Positions 38,702 through 49,841 of a stretch of 64,000 nt of DNA are shown one piece after another. The first letter of the stretch is position 1. The number at the start of each line of letters is the position of its first letter. The position numbers and the translations under genes were made by a program. Source of the DNA: Hyphomonas neptunium ATCC 15444 (GTDB lineage Bacteria > Pseudomonadota > Alphaproteobacteria > Caulobacterales > Hyphomonadaceae). The stretch spans positions 372,001 to 436,000 of the forward strand of contig NC_008358.1 in NCBI RefSeq assembly GCF_000013025.1, read 5' to 3'. The notes under the pieces were generated by a model. That model did no database searches. It was not told the origin of the DNA and saw only the letters and a program-made list of their open reading frames with translations.

Positions 38702-39877
38702 CTAGTTGGCCGCCCCGGCGCTGCCGCCATCGATCTTCATCCAGTCATGCGGGGGCAGACCATAGGCCATGTCCATCACTTCCAGTTCGATGCCGACCGG
38801 CCGGCGGGCGCTGGAATTCCAGAGCGCAACAACGCCGGTATCGAGTTCGGGGTCAAACAGCATCAGCGACCGGTAGCCCTCCACGGCGCCCCGATGGCCA
38901 ACGACCCGGTTGCCGGTGATGTCATACTTGTAGACCCGCCAGCCAAGGGCGTAGCGGGAATCCTGCATCCGGCTTTCGAACTGGTTTCGCAGGCGAGACT
39001 GTTCGCGCGGGGTATAGACCCTCGGCGTGTGCAGGACGGTCAGGGTGTCGGGCGTCAGAATATCCGGCGCCAGGCCCATCTGGGCGCGGGCAAACTGGGC
39101 AAGGTCGAGGATCGAGCCGTTGACCCCGCCGGCCGCCGGGACCCGGTAGTAGGGCTCCTTGACAGTCTGCTGGATGGGCAGGGCGGTGCCGCGCCGGGCT
39201 GTATAGGGCTTGGCCCACGAAGCCGAACTCATCAGCGCGGCCCGGCCGGTGCTGGCGGTGCTCATTCTCAAAGGTCGGAACAGGATGATCTCGGCCGCTG
39301 CGGCATAGGTGAGGCCCGTGGTCTGCTCGACGATTTCGCTCAGCGCATCAAAGGCGACATTCTGATAGGAGTGGCATTCGCGGATCGGGCAGACGACCTT
39401 GAGGGTGCCGAGGCGGCGGCGGATCTCGGCAGGGTCGGCGCCGTCTTCCAGCATGGTATCATAGGCATTGGACACCACGCCCACCTTGTGGGCCATCAGG
39501 TCTTCCAGAGTGGCCGTCTGTTCGCCGCCGCCCGGCAGGCGCAGGCTGGTCTTGAAGCTGGAGAGCGTGTCGGAAAGGGAAAACCGCCCCTCCATCGCCA
39601 GTTTGGTAACAAGGCTGGTCGCCACGCCCTTCGACAGGGAGGCCCAGCGGAAGACCGTATCGCGCGTCACCGGGCCTTCGCCCTCTGCGGTGACGCCATA
39701 GCCCCGCGCGAAGGTGATCTCGCCCCCTTCGATCACGGCAACGGCAAGGCCGACCATGTCGTCTTCCCGCGAAAGCTGGGTTAACCGCTGGTCCAGACGC
39801 TCATAGTCGATGCCCTGGGCAATGGCGGGGGCTGTCAGGGAGAAAAAGCCCAGCAAAAGCGCGAAAATCCGGGTCAT
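38702..39877 (-). CDS. serine hydrolase of the class C beta-lactamase / PBP-like family
   Basis: The 391-residue exported hydrolase has a signal peptide (about 1-20, AIA cleavage). The active-site motifs of the beta-lactamase (PF00144) fold are visible: S80-L-S-K83, Y171-Q-N and a C-terminal H-R-G (GHRGAVEGYRS) in place of KTG, which is common in esterase-like members. The order and spacing suit peptidase/esterase homologues better than true AmpC. Nothing nearby suggests antibiotic resistance. It is divergent from rpmH, with a 193-bp shared upstream region, and the DUF547 gene lies 107 bp downstream on the same strand. Confidence 0.87.
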   Translation of the reverse strand: MTRIFALLLGFFSLTAPAIAQGIDYERLDQRLTQLSREDDMVGLAVAVIEGGEITFARGYGVTAEGEGPVTRDTVFRWASLSKGVATSLVTKLAMEGRFSLSDTLSSFKTSLRLPGGGEQTATLEDLMAHKVGVVSNAYDTMLEDGADPAEIRRRLGTLKVVCPIRECHSYQNVAFDALSEIVEQTTGLTYAAAAEIILFRPLRMSTASTGRAALMSSASWAKPYTARRGTALPIQQTVKEPYYRVPAAGGVNGSILDLAQFARAQMGLAPDILTPDTLTVLHTPRVYTPREQSRLRNQFESRMQDSRYALGWRVYKYDITGNRVVGHRGAVEGYRSLMLFDPELDTGVVALWNSSARRPVGIELEVMDMAYGLPPHDWMKIDGGSAGAAN

Positions 39878-40003
39878 TCAGCTCTCCACCTTGCCATTGA
39901 TGCTTATCGGATAAGGCAGTGTGTGGCATGAAAGTGTAAAGGTGATTGCGGCAGTTGCGCTGTAATCGGCATGCGAGGGTGTGCCGAATTGCGCAGGCCC
40001 CGC

Positions 40004-40032
40004 TTGACCTGTCCGCGCCCGGCCTGTATTGG
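40004..40032 (+). promoter_or_regulatory. predicted sigma-70 promoter of rpmH
   Basis: TTGACC (40004-40009), a 17-base spacer and TATTGG (40027-40032) lie 39 bases before the rpmH ATG. The -35 matches the alphaproteobacterial preference for TTGACc; the -10 is weak. It would drive rpmH-rnpA-yidC-engB. Confidence 0.55.
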
Positions 40033-40070
40033 CCGCGGTTTCCAGAATTCAAAGCCGTCAGGGCCGTCCG

Positions 40071-40205
40071 ATGAAACGCACATTCCAGCCGAGCAACCTC
40101 CGCCGCGCGCGCACCCATGGCTTCCGCGAGCGTATGTCCACGAAGAACGGCCGCAAGGTCCTGGCGCGCCGCCGCGCGAAGGGCCGCAAGACCCTGACGG
40201 CCTGA
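40071..40205 (+). CDS. rpmH: 50S ribosomal protein L34
   Basis: A 44-residue, highly basic protein: [18 protein letters not shown], then the invariant RM-x-T-x-x-GR core ([10 protein letters not shown]) and [14 protein letters not shown]. This is a full-length L34. It is followed 37 bases later by rnpA, the universal rpmH-rnpA order. No clear Shine-Dalgarno precedes the ATG. Confidence 0.97.
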   Translation: MKRTFQPSNLRRARTHGFRERMSTKNGRKVLARRRAKGRKTLTA

Positions 40206-40242
40206 CGAGCTCTCCCAACGCCGGATTCCCGGCGCTGAGGTA

Positions 40243-40608
40243 ATGCCGCCCGATCTCACCCCCATGCCAGAAGTGCGCCGGCTCCGCCGCCGCCGCGAAT
40301 TCACCTATGTTCGCGATGGCGTCACCGAGCGGCGCAAGACACTGGTTGTTCAGGCCCGCGCCCGCCCTGGCGAGGCGCCCGGCGAACATGTCGGGGAAGG
40401 TTACACCGCGACCAAGAAGGTTGGGGGCGCTGTCGAGCGCAACCGCGCCAAACGCCGCCTGCGTGAGGCTTCCCGCCGCCTGCTTGCCCAATATGGCCTG
40501 CCGGGATGGGATTATGTCTTCATCGCGCGCGAAGCGACACTTGATACCGGCTGGGCACGTTTGCTTGACGATATGGAAAGCGCGCTGATAAGCCTCGCGC
40601 GCACTTGA
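40243..40608 (+). CDS. rnpA: ribonuclease P protein component
   Basis: The protein subunit of RNase P assists tRNA 5' maturation. The 121 residues begin with LRRRREFTYVRDG, the central-cleft region, and include the RNR helix motif VERNRAKRRLREA (about 66-78), which contacts the RNA subunit. GAGGTA precedes ATG 40243 closely; ATG 40264 is a possible alternative. It lies between rpmH and yidC; the small yidD gene often found here is absent, with only 54 bases to yidC. Confidence 0.95.
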   Translation: MPPDLTPMPEVRRLRRRREFTYVRDGVTERRKTLVVQARARPGEAPGEHVGEGYTATKKVGGAVERNRAKRRLREASRRLLAQYGLPGWDYVFIAREATLDTGWARLLDDMESALISLART

Positions 40609-40662
40609 CCCTAGCCCCGCGCCTGCCGGACCGGCACGCTCTCAGCCCCGCGGACACCCGAC

Positions 40663-42483
40663 ATGGAACCACAAGAACAACGCAACTTCCTGATCGCCAT
40701 GGCAGCGATGATCGCGTTCGTTTTCCTGTACCAGTATTTCGTGATGGAGCCCGCCCAGAAGCGCTATGAGGCTGAACAGGCTGTGGCGGTTGCGGCGGAG
40801 CAGGCGGCTGTCACTGATACCGGTGTCGCCGAAATTCTGGGGCCGAAGTCACTTGAGGATGCCCTGGCCGAAGATGGCCGGGTGAAGTTTGACGCCAATG
40901 CCGTAGACGGCACGATCCGTCTGGCTGGCGCGCGCATTGATGATCTCAGCCTCAAACAATTTTACACCACGGTCGAGCGCGAAGCGGAAATCCGCCTGCT
41001 GCGCCCCGAGGCGACCGAAGGGGCCTATTTCGGCACCTATTACTGGGCGGACGGGAACGCGCTGGTTGCCGGGCGCAATTCGGTCTGGACGCAGGTAGGC
41101 GGCGACACGCTGACGACGGCCACGCCGGTCACCCTGCGCCTTGAAACCGAAGGCATGACCATCGACCGCGAAATCTCGATCGATGCCAACTACATGTTCT
41201 CCTTCCGCGACACGCTGACCAATACGTCCGGCGCCGCGCGCACGGTCCGCGCCATCGGCTCGTTCGAGCGTCATGGCGACTGGAAGCGCTTCCTCGAAAT
41301 CACAGATCCCGCCTCCGCCACCAGCGGCGGCCCGGCCCATCTCGGCCTCATGGGCGTGGCTGATGGCGAGCTGCGCCTGCAGAAATACAAACCGCTGATG
41401 CAATCGAAGAAGATCAGCGGCGAATCGGGTGAGGGCACCTTTTTCTCGGACGAAGGCGGCTGGTGGGGGCTGACCGACATGTACTGGATGGGCGCTCTGG
41501 TGCCTGAACAGGCCCGCCCTTTCACGGCCAGCGTCAACCGCGCCAGCCTCGCGCGCGGCGGTCCGCTGGAAGTGCGCACCGAAGGCGCGGCCATCGAAGT
41601 GGCGCCCGGCGCCAGCGTAACCGTGGAGAACGGCCTGTTTGCCGGCGCCAAGCAGTTTGAAGTGCTTCAGGGCTATGAGAAATCCGGCTTGCCGCGCTTT
41701 GTCGACGCCATCGACTGGGGCTGGGCCTACTTCCTGACCAAGCCATTCTTCTACGTGCTGCATTGGCTCAACGGCTATCTCGGCTCGTTCGGCTGGTCGA
41801 TCCTGGCATTCACGGTTCTGGTGAAACTCCCCCTCGTGCCGCTCTACAATGCGAGCTTCAAATCGATGGCCAAGCTGAAGAAGCTGCAGGAGCCGATGAA
41901 GCAGCTCAATGAGCGCTTTGCCGCTGACCCTCAGCGCAAGCAGCAGGAGCTGATGAAGCTCTACAAGGAGGAGGGGGCCAACCCCATCGGCGGCTGCCTG
42001 CCGATCCTCTTCACCATCCCGATCTTCTACGCGCTCTACAAGACGCTCTACGTCTCGCTGGAAATGCGCCATGCGCCGTTCGCTTACCTGAAGGACCTGT
42101 CCGCGCCCGATCCGACCGCCATCGGCAACCTCTTCGGCCTGATCCCGTTCTGGTCCGGCGCTGACGTGAAAAGCATCCCGATCATCGGCATCATCATCGG
42201 CATCGGCATCCTGCCGATCCTCTATGGCGCGACCATGGCGGCGCTTCAGTCGCTCTCCCCGCCGCCGCCTGACAAGATGCAGGCGCGCATCATCATGGCC
42301 ATGCCGATCGTCTTCATGTTCGTCTTCGGCGGCTTTGCGGCGGGCCTCGTGATGTACTGGGTCTGGTCGAACGTGCTGACCTTCATCCAGCAATACATCA
42401 TTATGCGCATGAACGGCGTGGAGACCGAGCTTGGCAAATTCGTTGCCACGCGGCTCGGGCTCAAGAAGGCGCAGGCGGAATAG
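40663..42483 (+). CDS. yidC: membrane protein insertase YidC
   Basis: YidC inserts and folds inner-membrane proteins with or without SecYEG. The 606 residues comprise an N-terminal membrane helix (about 8-25), a long periplasmic beta-super-sandwich (about 60-340), and the conserved Oxa1/YidC core (about 370-590) with the first core helix WSILAFTVLVKLPLVPLYN carrying the functional basic residue, the cytoplasmic hairpin with MAKLKKLQEPMKQLNERF and later helices ending QQYIIMRMNG. The length is normal for Gram-negatives. engB follows 3 bases after its stop. Confidence 0.97.
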   Translation: MEPQEQRNFLIAMAAMIAFVFLYQYFVMEPAQKRYEAEQAVAVAAEQAAVTDTGVAEILGPKSLEDALAEDGRVKFDANAVDGTIRLAGARIDDLSLKQFYTTVEREAEIRLLRPEATEGAYFGTYYWADGNALVAGRNSVWTQVGGDTLTTATPVTLRLETEGMTIDREISIDANYMFSFRDTLTNTSGAARTVRAIGSFERHGDWKRFLEITDPASATSGGPAHLGLMGVADGELRLQKYKPLMQSKKISGESGEGTFFSDEGGWWGLTDMYWMGALVPEQARPFTASVNRASLARGGPLEVRTEGAAIEVAPGASVTVENGLFAGAKQFEVLQGYEKSGLPRFVDAIDWGWAYFLTKPFFYVLHWLNGYLGSFGWSILAFTVLVKLPLVPLYNASFKSMAKLKKLQEPMKQLNERFAADPQRKQQELMKLYKEEGANPIGGCLPILFTIPIFYALYKTLYVSLEMRHAPFAYLKDLSAPDPTAIGNLFGLIPFWSGADVKSIPIIGIIIGIGILPILYGATMAALQSLSPPPPDKMQARIIMAMPIVFMFVFGGFAAGLVMYWVWSNVLTFIQQYIIMRMNGVETELGKFVATRLGLKKAQAE

Positions 42484-42486
42484 ATC

Positions 42487-43149
42487 TTGGACGCAGCAGC
42501 AGCCCCGGAATTTACCGAAGAAGCCCTGGAGGCTGGCCGGCTGCTGTTTGCGGGCAAGGCAGAGTTTGTGATGGGCGTTGTGAGCCTTTCGGGCCTGCCG
42601 CCGGCTGACCGGTCTGAAGTCTGCTTTGCCGGCCGCTCGAATGTCGGCAAGTCGAGCCTGATCAATGCGCTGACCGGCCGGGCAAAGCTCGCCCGGTCAT
42701 CCGCCGAGCCGGGCCGGACGCGTGAGCTGAACTATTTCGACATTGGCGATGAGGGGAAGCTCTACCTCGTGGACCTTCCCGGCTTTGGCTATGCCAAGGT
42801 TTCCAAGACCCAGACAGCGGCCTGGACCAAGCTGATCAAATCCTATCTGCGCGGCCGGCCCAGCCTGCGCCGGGTGTTCCTGCTGGTCGACGCGCGCCGC
42901 GGCGATCTGATGGATACGGATGAAGAGGTCATGGACCTGATGGACGGCGCAGCCGTCACCTATCAGGTCGTCCTCACCAAGGTCGACAAGGTGCCCAAGG
43001 GCGAAGTCGAGAAGATTGTCGTCAAGATTGCCGACAAGCTGAAGAAACGCGGCGCAGCCCATCCGGTCGTGCGCATGACGTCGGCAGAGAAGGGGTTTGG
43101 TATTCCAGAACTCCGGGCAGAGATTGCAGCCCTCGCCATGCTCGGCTAG
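42487..43149 (+). CDS. engB: ribosome biogenesis GTPase EngB/YihA
   Basis: EngB is a TRAFAC GTPase needed for large-subunit assembly and division. The 220 residues carry G1 GRSNVGKS (49-56), the switch I Thr in PGRTRELNYF, G3 DLPGFGYA, G4 TKVDK and G5 TSAEKGFG. The start is a TTG at 42487, three bases after the yidC stop, and no nearby ATG keeps the conserved N-terminus. That tight spacing implies coupling to yidC. Confidence 0.95.
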   Translation: MDAAAAPEFTEEALEAGRLLFAGKAEFVMGVVSLSGLPPADRSEVCFAGRSNVGKSSLINALTGRAKLARSSAEPGRTRELNYFDIGDEGKLYLVDLPGFGYAKVSKTQTAAWTKLIKSYLRGRPSLRRVFLLVDARRGDLMDTDEEVMDLMDGAAVTYQVVLTKVDKVPKGEVEKIVVKIADKLKKRGAAHPVVRMTSAEKGFGIPELRAEIAALAMLG

Positions 43150-43185
43150 CGGTTTTGCCGGATTCCCTCCGGCAAGGCGCTTTGC

Positions 43186-43647
43186 ATGACCATCGACATC
43201 CGCCCAGACGACCTCACCAGCCCCGAAATGGCAGAGCTGATCGCCGTTCACGCCCAGACCATGCTGGCGTCATCCCCGCCCGAGAGCTGCCACTTCCTGC
43301 CTATTGATGGCCTGCGCCAGCCCTCGGTCAGTGTCTGGTCGATGTGGGAGGACGGCGCGCTGATCGGCTGCGGCGCCCTGAAAGAGCTGGGCAATGGCGG
43401 GGGCGAGATCAAATCCATGCACACCCGCGCCCATCTTCGCGGCAGGGGCCTTGGCCGGTTGATGCTGGATCATATCCTGAGTGTGGCAAAGGCGCGCGGC
43501 TATACAGACCTCTGGCTTGAAACCGGATCGATGGACGCCTTCATTCCAGCCCGCCGCCTCTACGAATCCTACGGTTTCTCCTATAGCGGCCCGTTCGGGG
43601 AGTATGCTGAAGATCCAAACAGCGTCTTCATGCATTTGCATTTCTGA
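43186..43647 (+). CDS. GNAT-family N-acetyltransferase
   Basis: The 153-residue GNAT enzyme transfers an acetyl group from acetyl-CoA. Strand 4 and the pyrophosphate loop appear as IKSMHTRAHLRGRGLGRLML, where R-G-R-G-L-G is the CoA-binding Q/R-x-x-G-x-G/A motif. The C-terminal region ARRLYESYGFSYSGPFGEY is the usual acceptor-side helix and strand, similar to YsnE/PaiA-type members. The substrate is unknown. It lies 36 bases after engB and could be the last gene of the rpmH operon. Confidence 0.85.
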   Translation: MTIDIRPDDLTSPEMAELIAVHAQTMLASSPPESCHFLPIDGLRQPSVSVWSMWEDGALIGCGALKELGNGGGEIKSMHTRAHLRGRGLGRLMLDHILSVAKARGYTDLWLETGSMDAFIPARRLYESYGFSYSGPFGEYAEDPNSVFMHLHF

Positions 43648-43748
43648 CAGGCATCCTTCGCTTTTGCGTAGGGCCTGCTTCAACCTCGCTTGACGATTGA
43701 TTCCGGATGAGTCTTAAGGGGCGGGTCCACGCGCAAAGGGGAGATTGC

Positions 43749-43949
43749 ATGCTGGTTGTTCCGCTCGTGCTGATAGCTGTTTCGGTCGGGGTCCTGTTCT
43801 ATCGGCGGACACAGATCGCCGGGCGTGAGCTTGAATTGCGCCGTATCCAGAGCGACCTGGCCGCGCTGGCGCGCCTCCGCCAGAATGGCACCGAGGGCGA
43901 CCTGGTGGCGGTTCCGGCCAAAATCACGCCGCGGCGCGCCCGGCGCTGA
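43749..43949 (+). CDS. small single-pass membrane protein, 66 aa
   Basis: I do not recognise a family. ATG 43749 has GGGGAG 5 bases upstream; an earlier in-frame ATG (43707) precedes that site. The product begins with one hydrophobic helix (about 2-17, LVVPLVLIAVSVGVLF), followed by YRRTQ and a cytoplasmic helical stretch ELELRRIQSDLAALARL with coiled-coil character, ending in a basic tail TPRRARR. Inference: an N-out, C-in small membrane protein. The gene is preceded by a TTGACG-containing stretch (43691-43696). It lies between the GNAT gene and argB. Confidence 0.65.
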   Translation: MLVVPLVLIAVSVGVLFYRRTQIAGRELELRRIQSDLAALARLRQNGTEGDLVAVPAKITPRRARR

Positions 43950-43966
43950 ACGGGATCGGCACGTAG

Positions 43967-45907
<1,941 letters not shown>

Positions 45908-45911
<4 letters not shown>

Positions 45912-46651
45912 CGGGGAAGGGCGGGGAAGGCGGCGCAGGCTTCGGCCATGTGCAGGACTGGGTGTTCGATCTCGACAACACGCTCTATCCGGCTGAGTGC
46001 GATCTCTTTGCCGAGATTGACACGCGGATGACCGATTTCGTCTCCCGCTATCTGCAGATGGAGCGCGGCGAGGCCCGCAAGCTGCAGAAATCCTACTACG
46101 CCCAATATGGCACCACGCTCTCAGGCATGATGCAGGTTCACAATCTCGATCCGGCAGACTTCCTCCACTATGTGCACGAGATCGATCTCTCCCCGCTGCC
46201 CGACCTGCCGGACCTGCGCACGGCCATCGCCGCGCTGCCCGGCCGCAAGTTCATCTACACCAATGGCTCGCGCCGCCATGCCGAGCGGGTGACCGAGAAG
46301 ATGGGCCTTGCCCACCTTTTCCATGACAGCTTCGGCATTGTGGAGGCCGCCTACCGGCCCAAGCCGCATCTCGACGCCTACGAAACCTTCTGCCAGCTGC
46401 ATCAGGTGAAACCGGAAGGCGCGATCTTCTTCGAGGATCTTGCCCGCAACCTGAAGCCCGCCAAATCCCTCGGCTTCACCACCGTGTTGGTCCACTCCGA
46501 CAAAGACTGGAGCCACGAGCCCATTGAGGCCCGTCCCGCCGGGGCAGGGGACGCTTTCGGGGATGACGGCACCGGACACATCGATTATGTCACCGGCGAC
46601 CTCGCCAGTTTCCTGAGCACGGCGGTGTCGAGCCTGACCGTAAAAGAATAA
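45908..46651 (+). CDS. pyrimidine 5'-nucleotidase-like HAD phosphatase
   Basis: The 247-residue HAD-superfamily enzyme resembles the yeast Sdt1/Phm8 group that dephosphorylates pyrimidine or other nucleoside monophosphates. Motif I is [11 protein letters not shown], the helical cap follows with [17 protein letters not shown], motif II is [14 protein letters not shown] and motifs III/IV are KP...[20 protein letters not shown] overlaps the previous stop (ATGA). dapD follows after 17 bases. Confidence 0.87.
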
Positions 46652-46668
46652 GACCGAAGAGAGATGCC

Positions 46669-47496
46669 ATGACCGACGCCCTTGCCCGTGTAATCGATGC
46701 TGCCTGGGAGGGCCGTGACCTCCTCTCCACCTCGACCACCGGTGAAGTGCGCGACGCGGTCGACGCCGCCATCAGCCTGCTCGACAGCGGCGAAGCCCGC
46801 GTGGCCAGCAAGGAGGCCGATGGCAGCTGGACCGTGCATCAATGGCTGAAGAAAGCCGTGCTGCTCTCCTTCCGCCTCAATGCCAATGGCGTAATGGGCG
46901 GCTCGCCCGCCGGTGGCAACTGGTGGGACAAGGTGCCCTCCAAGTTTGAAGGCTGGGGCGAAAAGGAATTCCAGGAAGCCGGCTTCCGCGCCGTCCCGCC
47001 GGCAGCTGTGCGCCGCGGCGCCTTCGTGGCAAAGAATGCGGTCCTGATGCCGTCTTACGTGAATATCGGCGCCTATGTCGGCGAAGGCACGATGATCGAC
47101 ACCTGGGCCTCGGTCGGCTCTTGCGCGCAGGTCGGCGCCAACTGCCACATCTCAGCGGGCACCGGCATCGGCGGCGTGCTGGAACCGCTGCAGGCCAACC
47201 CCACGATCATCGAGGACAACTGCTTCATCGGTGCGCGCTCCGAAGTGGTTGAAGGTGTCGTCGTCGGCGAAGGCTCTGTCCTCGCCATGGGCGTGTTCAT
47301 CACGCAGAGCACCAAGATCGTCTACCGCAGCACCGGCGAGATCATCTATGGCAAGGTCCCGCCATACTCCGTCGTCGTGCCCGGCACGCTGCCCGATCCC
47401 AAAGGCGGTCCCTCGCTCGCCTGCGCCGTGATCGTGAAAACGGTCGACGCGCAGACCCGCTCGAAAACCGGCGTCAACGAACTGCTCCGCGACTAG
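46669..47496 (+). CDS. dapD: 2,3,4,5-tetrahydropyridine-2,6-dicarboxylate N-succinyltransferase
   Basis: DapD succinylates tetrahydrodipicolinate in the lysine/meso-DAP pathway. Its 275 residues have a helical N-terminal domain and the left-handed beta-helix built from hexapeptide repeats (about 105-230): for example [37 protein letters not shown] and [15 protein letters not shown], followed by the C-terminal VVVPGTLP strand. The length and motifs are standard. dapB lies 15 kb away (62450), so the pathway genes are dispersed. Confidence 0.96.
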   Translation: MTDALARVIDAAWEGRDLLSTSTTGEVRDAVDAAISLLDSGEARVASKEADGSWTVHQWLKKAVLLSFRLNANGVMGGSPAGGNWWDKVPSKFEGWGEKEFQEAGFRAVPPAAVRRGAFVAKNAVLMPSYVNIGAYVGEGTMIDTWASVGSCAQVGANCHISAGTGIGGVLEPLQANPTIIEDNCFIGARSEVVEGVVVGEGSVLAMGVFITQSTKIVYRSTGEIIYGKVPPYSVVVPGTLPDPKGGPSLACAVIVKTVDAQTRSKTGVNELLRD

Positions 47497-47570
47497 AGCG
47501 CCGCCTCCTCAGACATGATACAGCCCCGGCGTGCGCCGCCGGTGCATGTATTTTCCAGATGGAGGCTTTG

Positions 47571-47798
47571 ATGGCCGACGAAATCAACGGCACTGAGCCC
47601 ATTAAAGGGCCTGCCTCCTATTTTCCCGTGATCGAAAAGACGTATGGCAAGCCAATGAACCACTGGTTCACGCTGGTGGCTGCCCGCAAGGGCGCCAAAC
47701 ATGCCGACATCGTCAACTGGCTGAAGAAAGACCATGGCCTTGCCCATGGCCATGCCAACGCGATTGCCGCCCATACACGGGCCAACGCGCAAGGCTGA
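47571..47798 (+). CDS. DUF4287 domain protein
   Basis: A 75-residue protein with GGAGG 5 bases before ATG 47571. It matches the DUF4287 pattern: GPASYFPVIEKTYGKPMNHWF, a K-H-x-x-I/V-NWLKKDHGLAHGHANAI helix pair and a short tail. The HGLGHGHANA-type motif is the family mark. The function is not established; the fold is small and helical. It stands alone between dapD and the HWE kinase. Confidence 0.82.
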   Translation: MADEINGTEPIKGPASYFPVIEKTYGKPMNHWFTLVAARKGAKHADIVNWLKKDHGLAHGHANAIAAHTRANAQG

Positions 47799-47936
47799 TC
47801 CGACGCCGAAAGGGCGGGGGGAGGCAGCGCCGCCACCCCGCCAAAGTGGCTGAATTCAAAGGACTGTCTCGCGTGAGTTGCGTGAGGTCAACGGTTACAC
47901 TACTCAATTGAGCCTTGGTTCTGGCAAGACGGTATC

Positions 47937-48983
47937 GTGCGTTCGCATTTGCAGTTGCTTCCAGCTTTTGTTGCATTGGACGGGCGCTTGTCGCGCCCCG
48001 TCATCGCCGCAACATATCTGGTCAGCGTGCTTGTCTTCGTCGTCGCGCTGATTTTGCGGATCTGGCTTGATCCGTATCTGCCGCAGGGCTTTCCCTTCCT
48101 GACATTCTTTCCCGCGGTACTGATCAGCGGCTTTGCCTTTGGCGTCCGCCAGGGCGCGATGGTGGCCGTCCTGTCAGCCTTTGCCTCCTGGTATTATTTC
48201 ATACCGCCCGTCGGGGTCGACTTCTCGATGGGAACCCTGCTCGCAATGGGTCTCTACCTCTTCGTGGTCATCACCGAATTGACGCTCATCTCGCTGATGA
48301 TGCGTGCTTACCGGGCCGAATCGGCGGCCCGAAACGAGACCGAACGCCTTGCCAGCCTGCAGGAAACAATGGCGCAGGAGCTGGACCATCGGCTGAAAAA
48401 CATCTTCGCCACCATGAACGCGATCATCTCCCTGTCGCTGCGCGGCGTGTCCAGCCCCGAAGAACTGGCCTCCCGTCTCAAGGAGCGGGTCAGCGCGCTG
48501 GGCCGCTCAAACCTCCTGTTACGCGGGTTCCGGGACGGGGAAGAAGTTGCGCTCGACACGGTCATCGCCCAGGCACTTGAGCCCTTCTCGATTGTGGGCA
48601 CGGCGCGCTTCAGCGGCGTTGGCCCACGCGTGCCGCTCGGTGGGCAGACGCTGGTGGTGCTGGGCCTCATTCTGCATGAGCTGGGCACCAACGCGGCCAA
48701 GTATGGCGCGCTCAGCGTGCCCACAGGCCGGATCACGCTAAGCTGGCACATGACGCCCGGCCTGGCGGATGAGGGCGAACAGCTCCGGATCGAATGGCGC
48801 GAAACCGGCGGCCCTGTGCCCGCGCCGCCCCCAACAGCCTCCAGAGGTTTTGGATCAACCCTCATGAGCCGGGTGATTACCAGCGTGGGCGGGCAAACGG
48901 AAATCGACTATCCGCCGGAAGGCGCCATTGTCCGCATGACCTTGCCCGCAGACATGCTCAACCAGATCACCCCCGCAGACTGA
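47937..48983 (+). CDS. membrane HWE-type sensor histidine kinase
   Basis: The 348-residue kinase has four hydrophobic segments (about 22-42, 52-70, 73-92, 98-121) in a DUF4118/KdpD-like arrangement with no large periplasmic domain, then the HWE kinase domain: H151 in QELDHRLKNIFATMNAI, the HELGTNAAKYGAL box and W-x-E/GGP (EWRETGGP), ending with the G-rich RGFGSTLMSRVI. HWE kinases in alphaproteobacteria often feed the general stress response; no PhyR-like partner is in the window. The start is GTG 47937; the 138-bp upstream gap shows nothing else clear. Confidence 0.87.
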   Translation: MRSHLQLLPAFVALDGRLSRPVIAATYLVSVLVFVVALILRIWLDPYLPQGFPFLTFFPAVLISGFAFGVRQGAMVAVLSAFASWYYFIPPVGVDFSMGTLLAMGLYLFVVITELTLISLMMRAYRAESAARNETERLASLQETMAQELDHRLKNIFATMNAIISLSLRGVSSPEELASRLKERVSALGRSNLLLRGFRDGEEVALDTVIAQALEPFSIVGTARFSGVGPRVPLGGQTLVVLGLILHELGTNAAKYGALSVPTGRITLSWHMTPGLADEGEQLRIEWRETGGPVPAPPPTASRGFGSTLMSRVITSVGGQTEIDYPPEGAIVRMTLPADMLNQITPAD

Positions 48984-49008
48984 GTCTGCCAAGGCACGCC
49001 GCGCGATC

Positions 49009-49767
49009 TTACATGCCTGAGCGGCCCACCACTTCAGCACATGCCGCAATGAGCCGTGCCATATCCTGATCCCGCGACAGGCGATGGTCCCCGTCTTTGA
49101 TCAGGGTAAGGACGGTATCGGATGAGGTCAGCCGCTCATTCAGTTCAAGTGCATGGGGCCAGGGCACGTCCGGGTCTTCCATGCCCTGAAGGATGCGGAC
49201 CGGGCCGTCAAACTCTATCGGGCTGTCCAGGAGTTGCCAGTTGCGGCCATCCTCGATCAGCGCCTTGGTGACCGGATCAGGCGTGCCATAGTCTGACGGG
49301 CGCAGCGTTACGCCCTTTGTCATTACCTCGTCTTGCTGGTCGAGGCTGAGACCGGCCCACATCAACTTTTCGGTGAAGTCCGGCGCCGGCGCAATCAGCA
49401 CCAGCCCCTTCACGCGCTGTGGCCGGGCCAGTGCCGCCAGCAGCGCAATCCACCCGCCCATGCTTGATCCCACAAGAATGACCGGGCCCTCGGAAAGGGT
49501 GTCAATTGCGGCCAGAGCGTCCTCTCGCCAGGTAGAAATCGTTCCGTCCTCGAAACGGCCATCTGATTCGCCATGCCCGGAATAATCAAACAAAACAGCG
49601 CCGTTCCCGGTCTCCCAGGCCCAGGATTTGACCGCCTGCGCCTTGCCCCCGCTCATGTCTGATCTGTAGCCGGATAACCAGATCAGGGTGGGGCCGCCAT
49701 TTACAGGCGGTGTTTTGCGGAAAGCGAGCCGGCGGCCCTCGGGTGAGGTGAAATATTCCGTTGTCAT
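49009..49767 (-). CDS. alpha/beta hydrolase
   Basis: The 252-residue serine hydrolase has the nucleophile elbow GSSMGGW (S102), an oxyanion region WLSGYRSDMSG, and the catalytic His near the C-terminus in DGDHRLSRD; the acid is probably in GMEDPDVPW. The layout resembles ABHD10/YbfF-type thioesterases or depalmitoylases, without a lipase lid. It is cytosolic (no signal). It is divergent from the glycosyltransferase gene. Confidence 0.85.
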   Translation of the reverse strand: MTTEYFTSPEGRRLAFRKTPPVNGGPTLIWLSGYRSDMSGGKAQAVKSWAWETGNGAVLFDYSGHGESDGRFEDGTISTWREDALAAIDTLSEGPVILVGSSMGGWIALLAALARPQRVKGLVLIAPAPDFTEKLMWAGLSLDQQDEVMTKGVTLRPSDYGTPDPVTKALIEDGRNWQLLDSPIEFDGPVRILQGMEDPDVPWPHALELNERLTSSDTVLTLIKDGDHRLSRDQDMARLIAACAEVVGRSGM

Positions 49768-49841
49768 ATAGGTTGCCTTCCGTCATCTCTCTCGCCTGTC
49801 AAGCGAGTAGTCGAGGCCGCGTTTTGGGCGAACTTCCGGAT

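Noticed and set aside
38702-39877. AmpC-type antibiotic resistance gene
   Set aside because: The third motif is HRG rather than KTG and the protein resembles exported esterase or peptidase members of the fold; nothing in sequence or context supports resistance.
39878-40070. Replication origin next to rpmH-rnpA
   Set aside because: The rpmH-rnpA-yidC order flanks oriC in some bacteria, but no dnaA, dnaN or DnaA-box cluster is present here.
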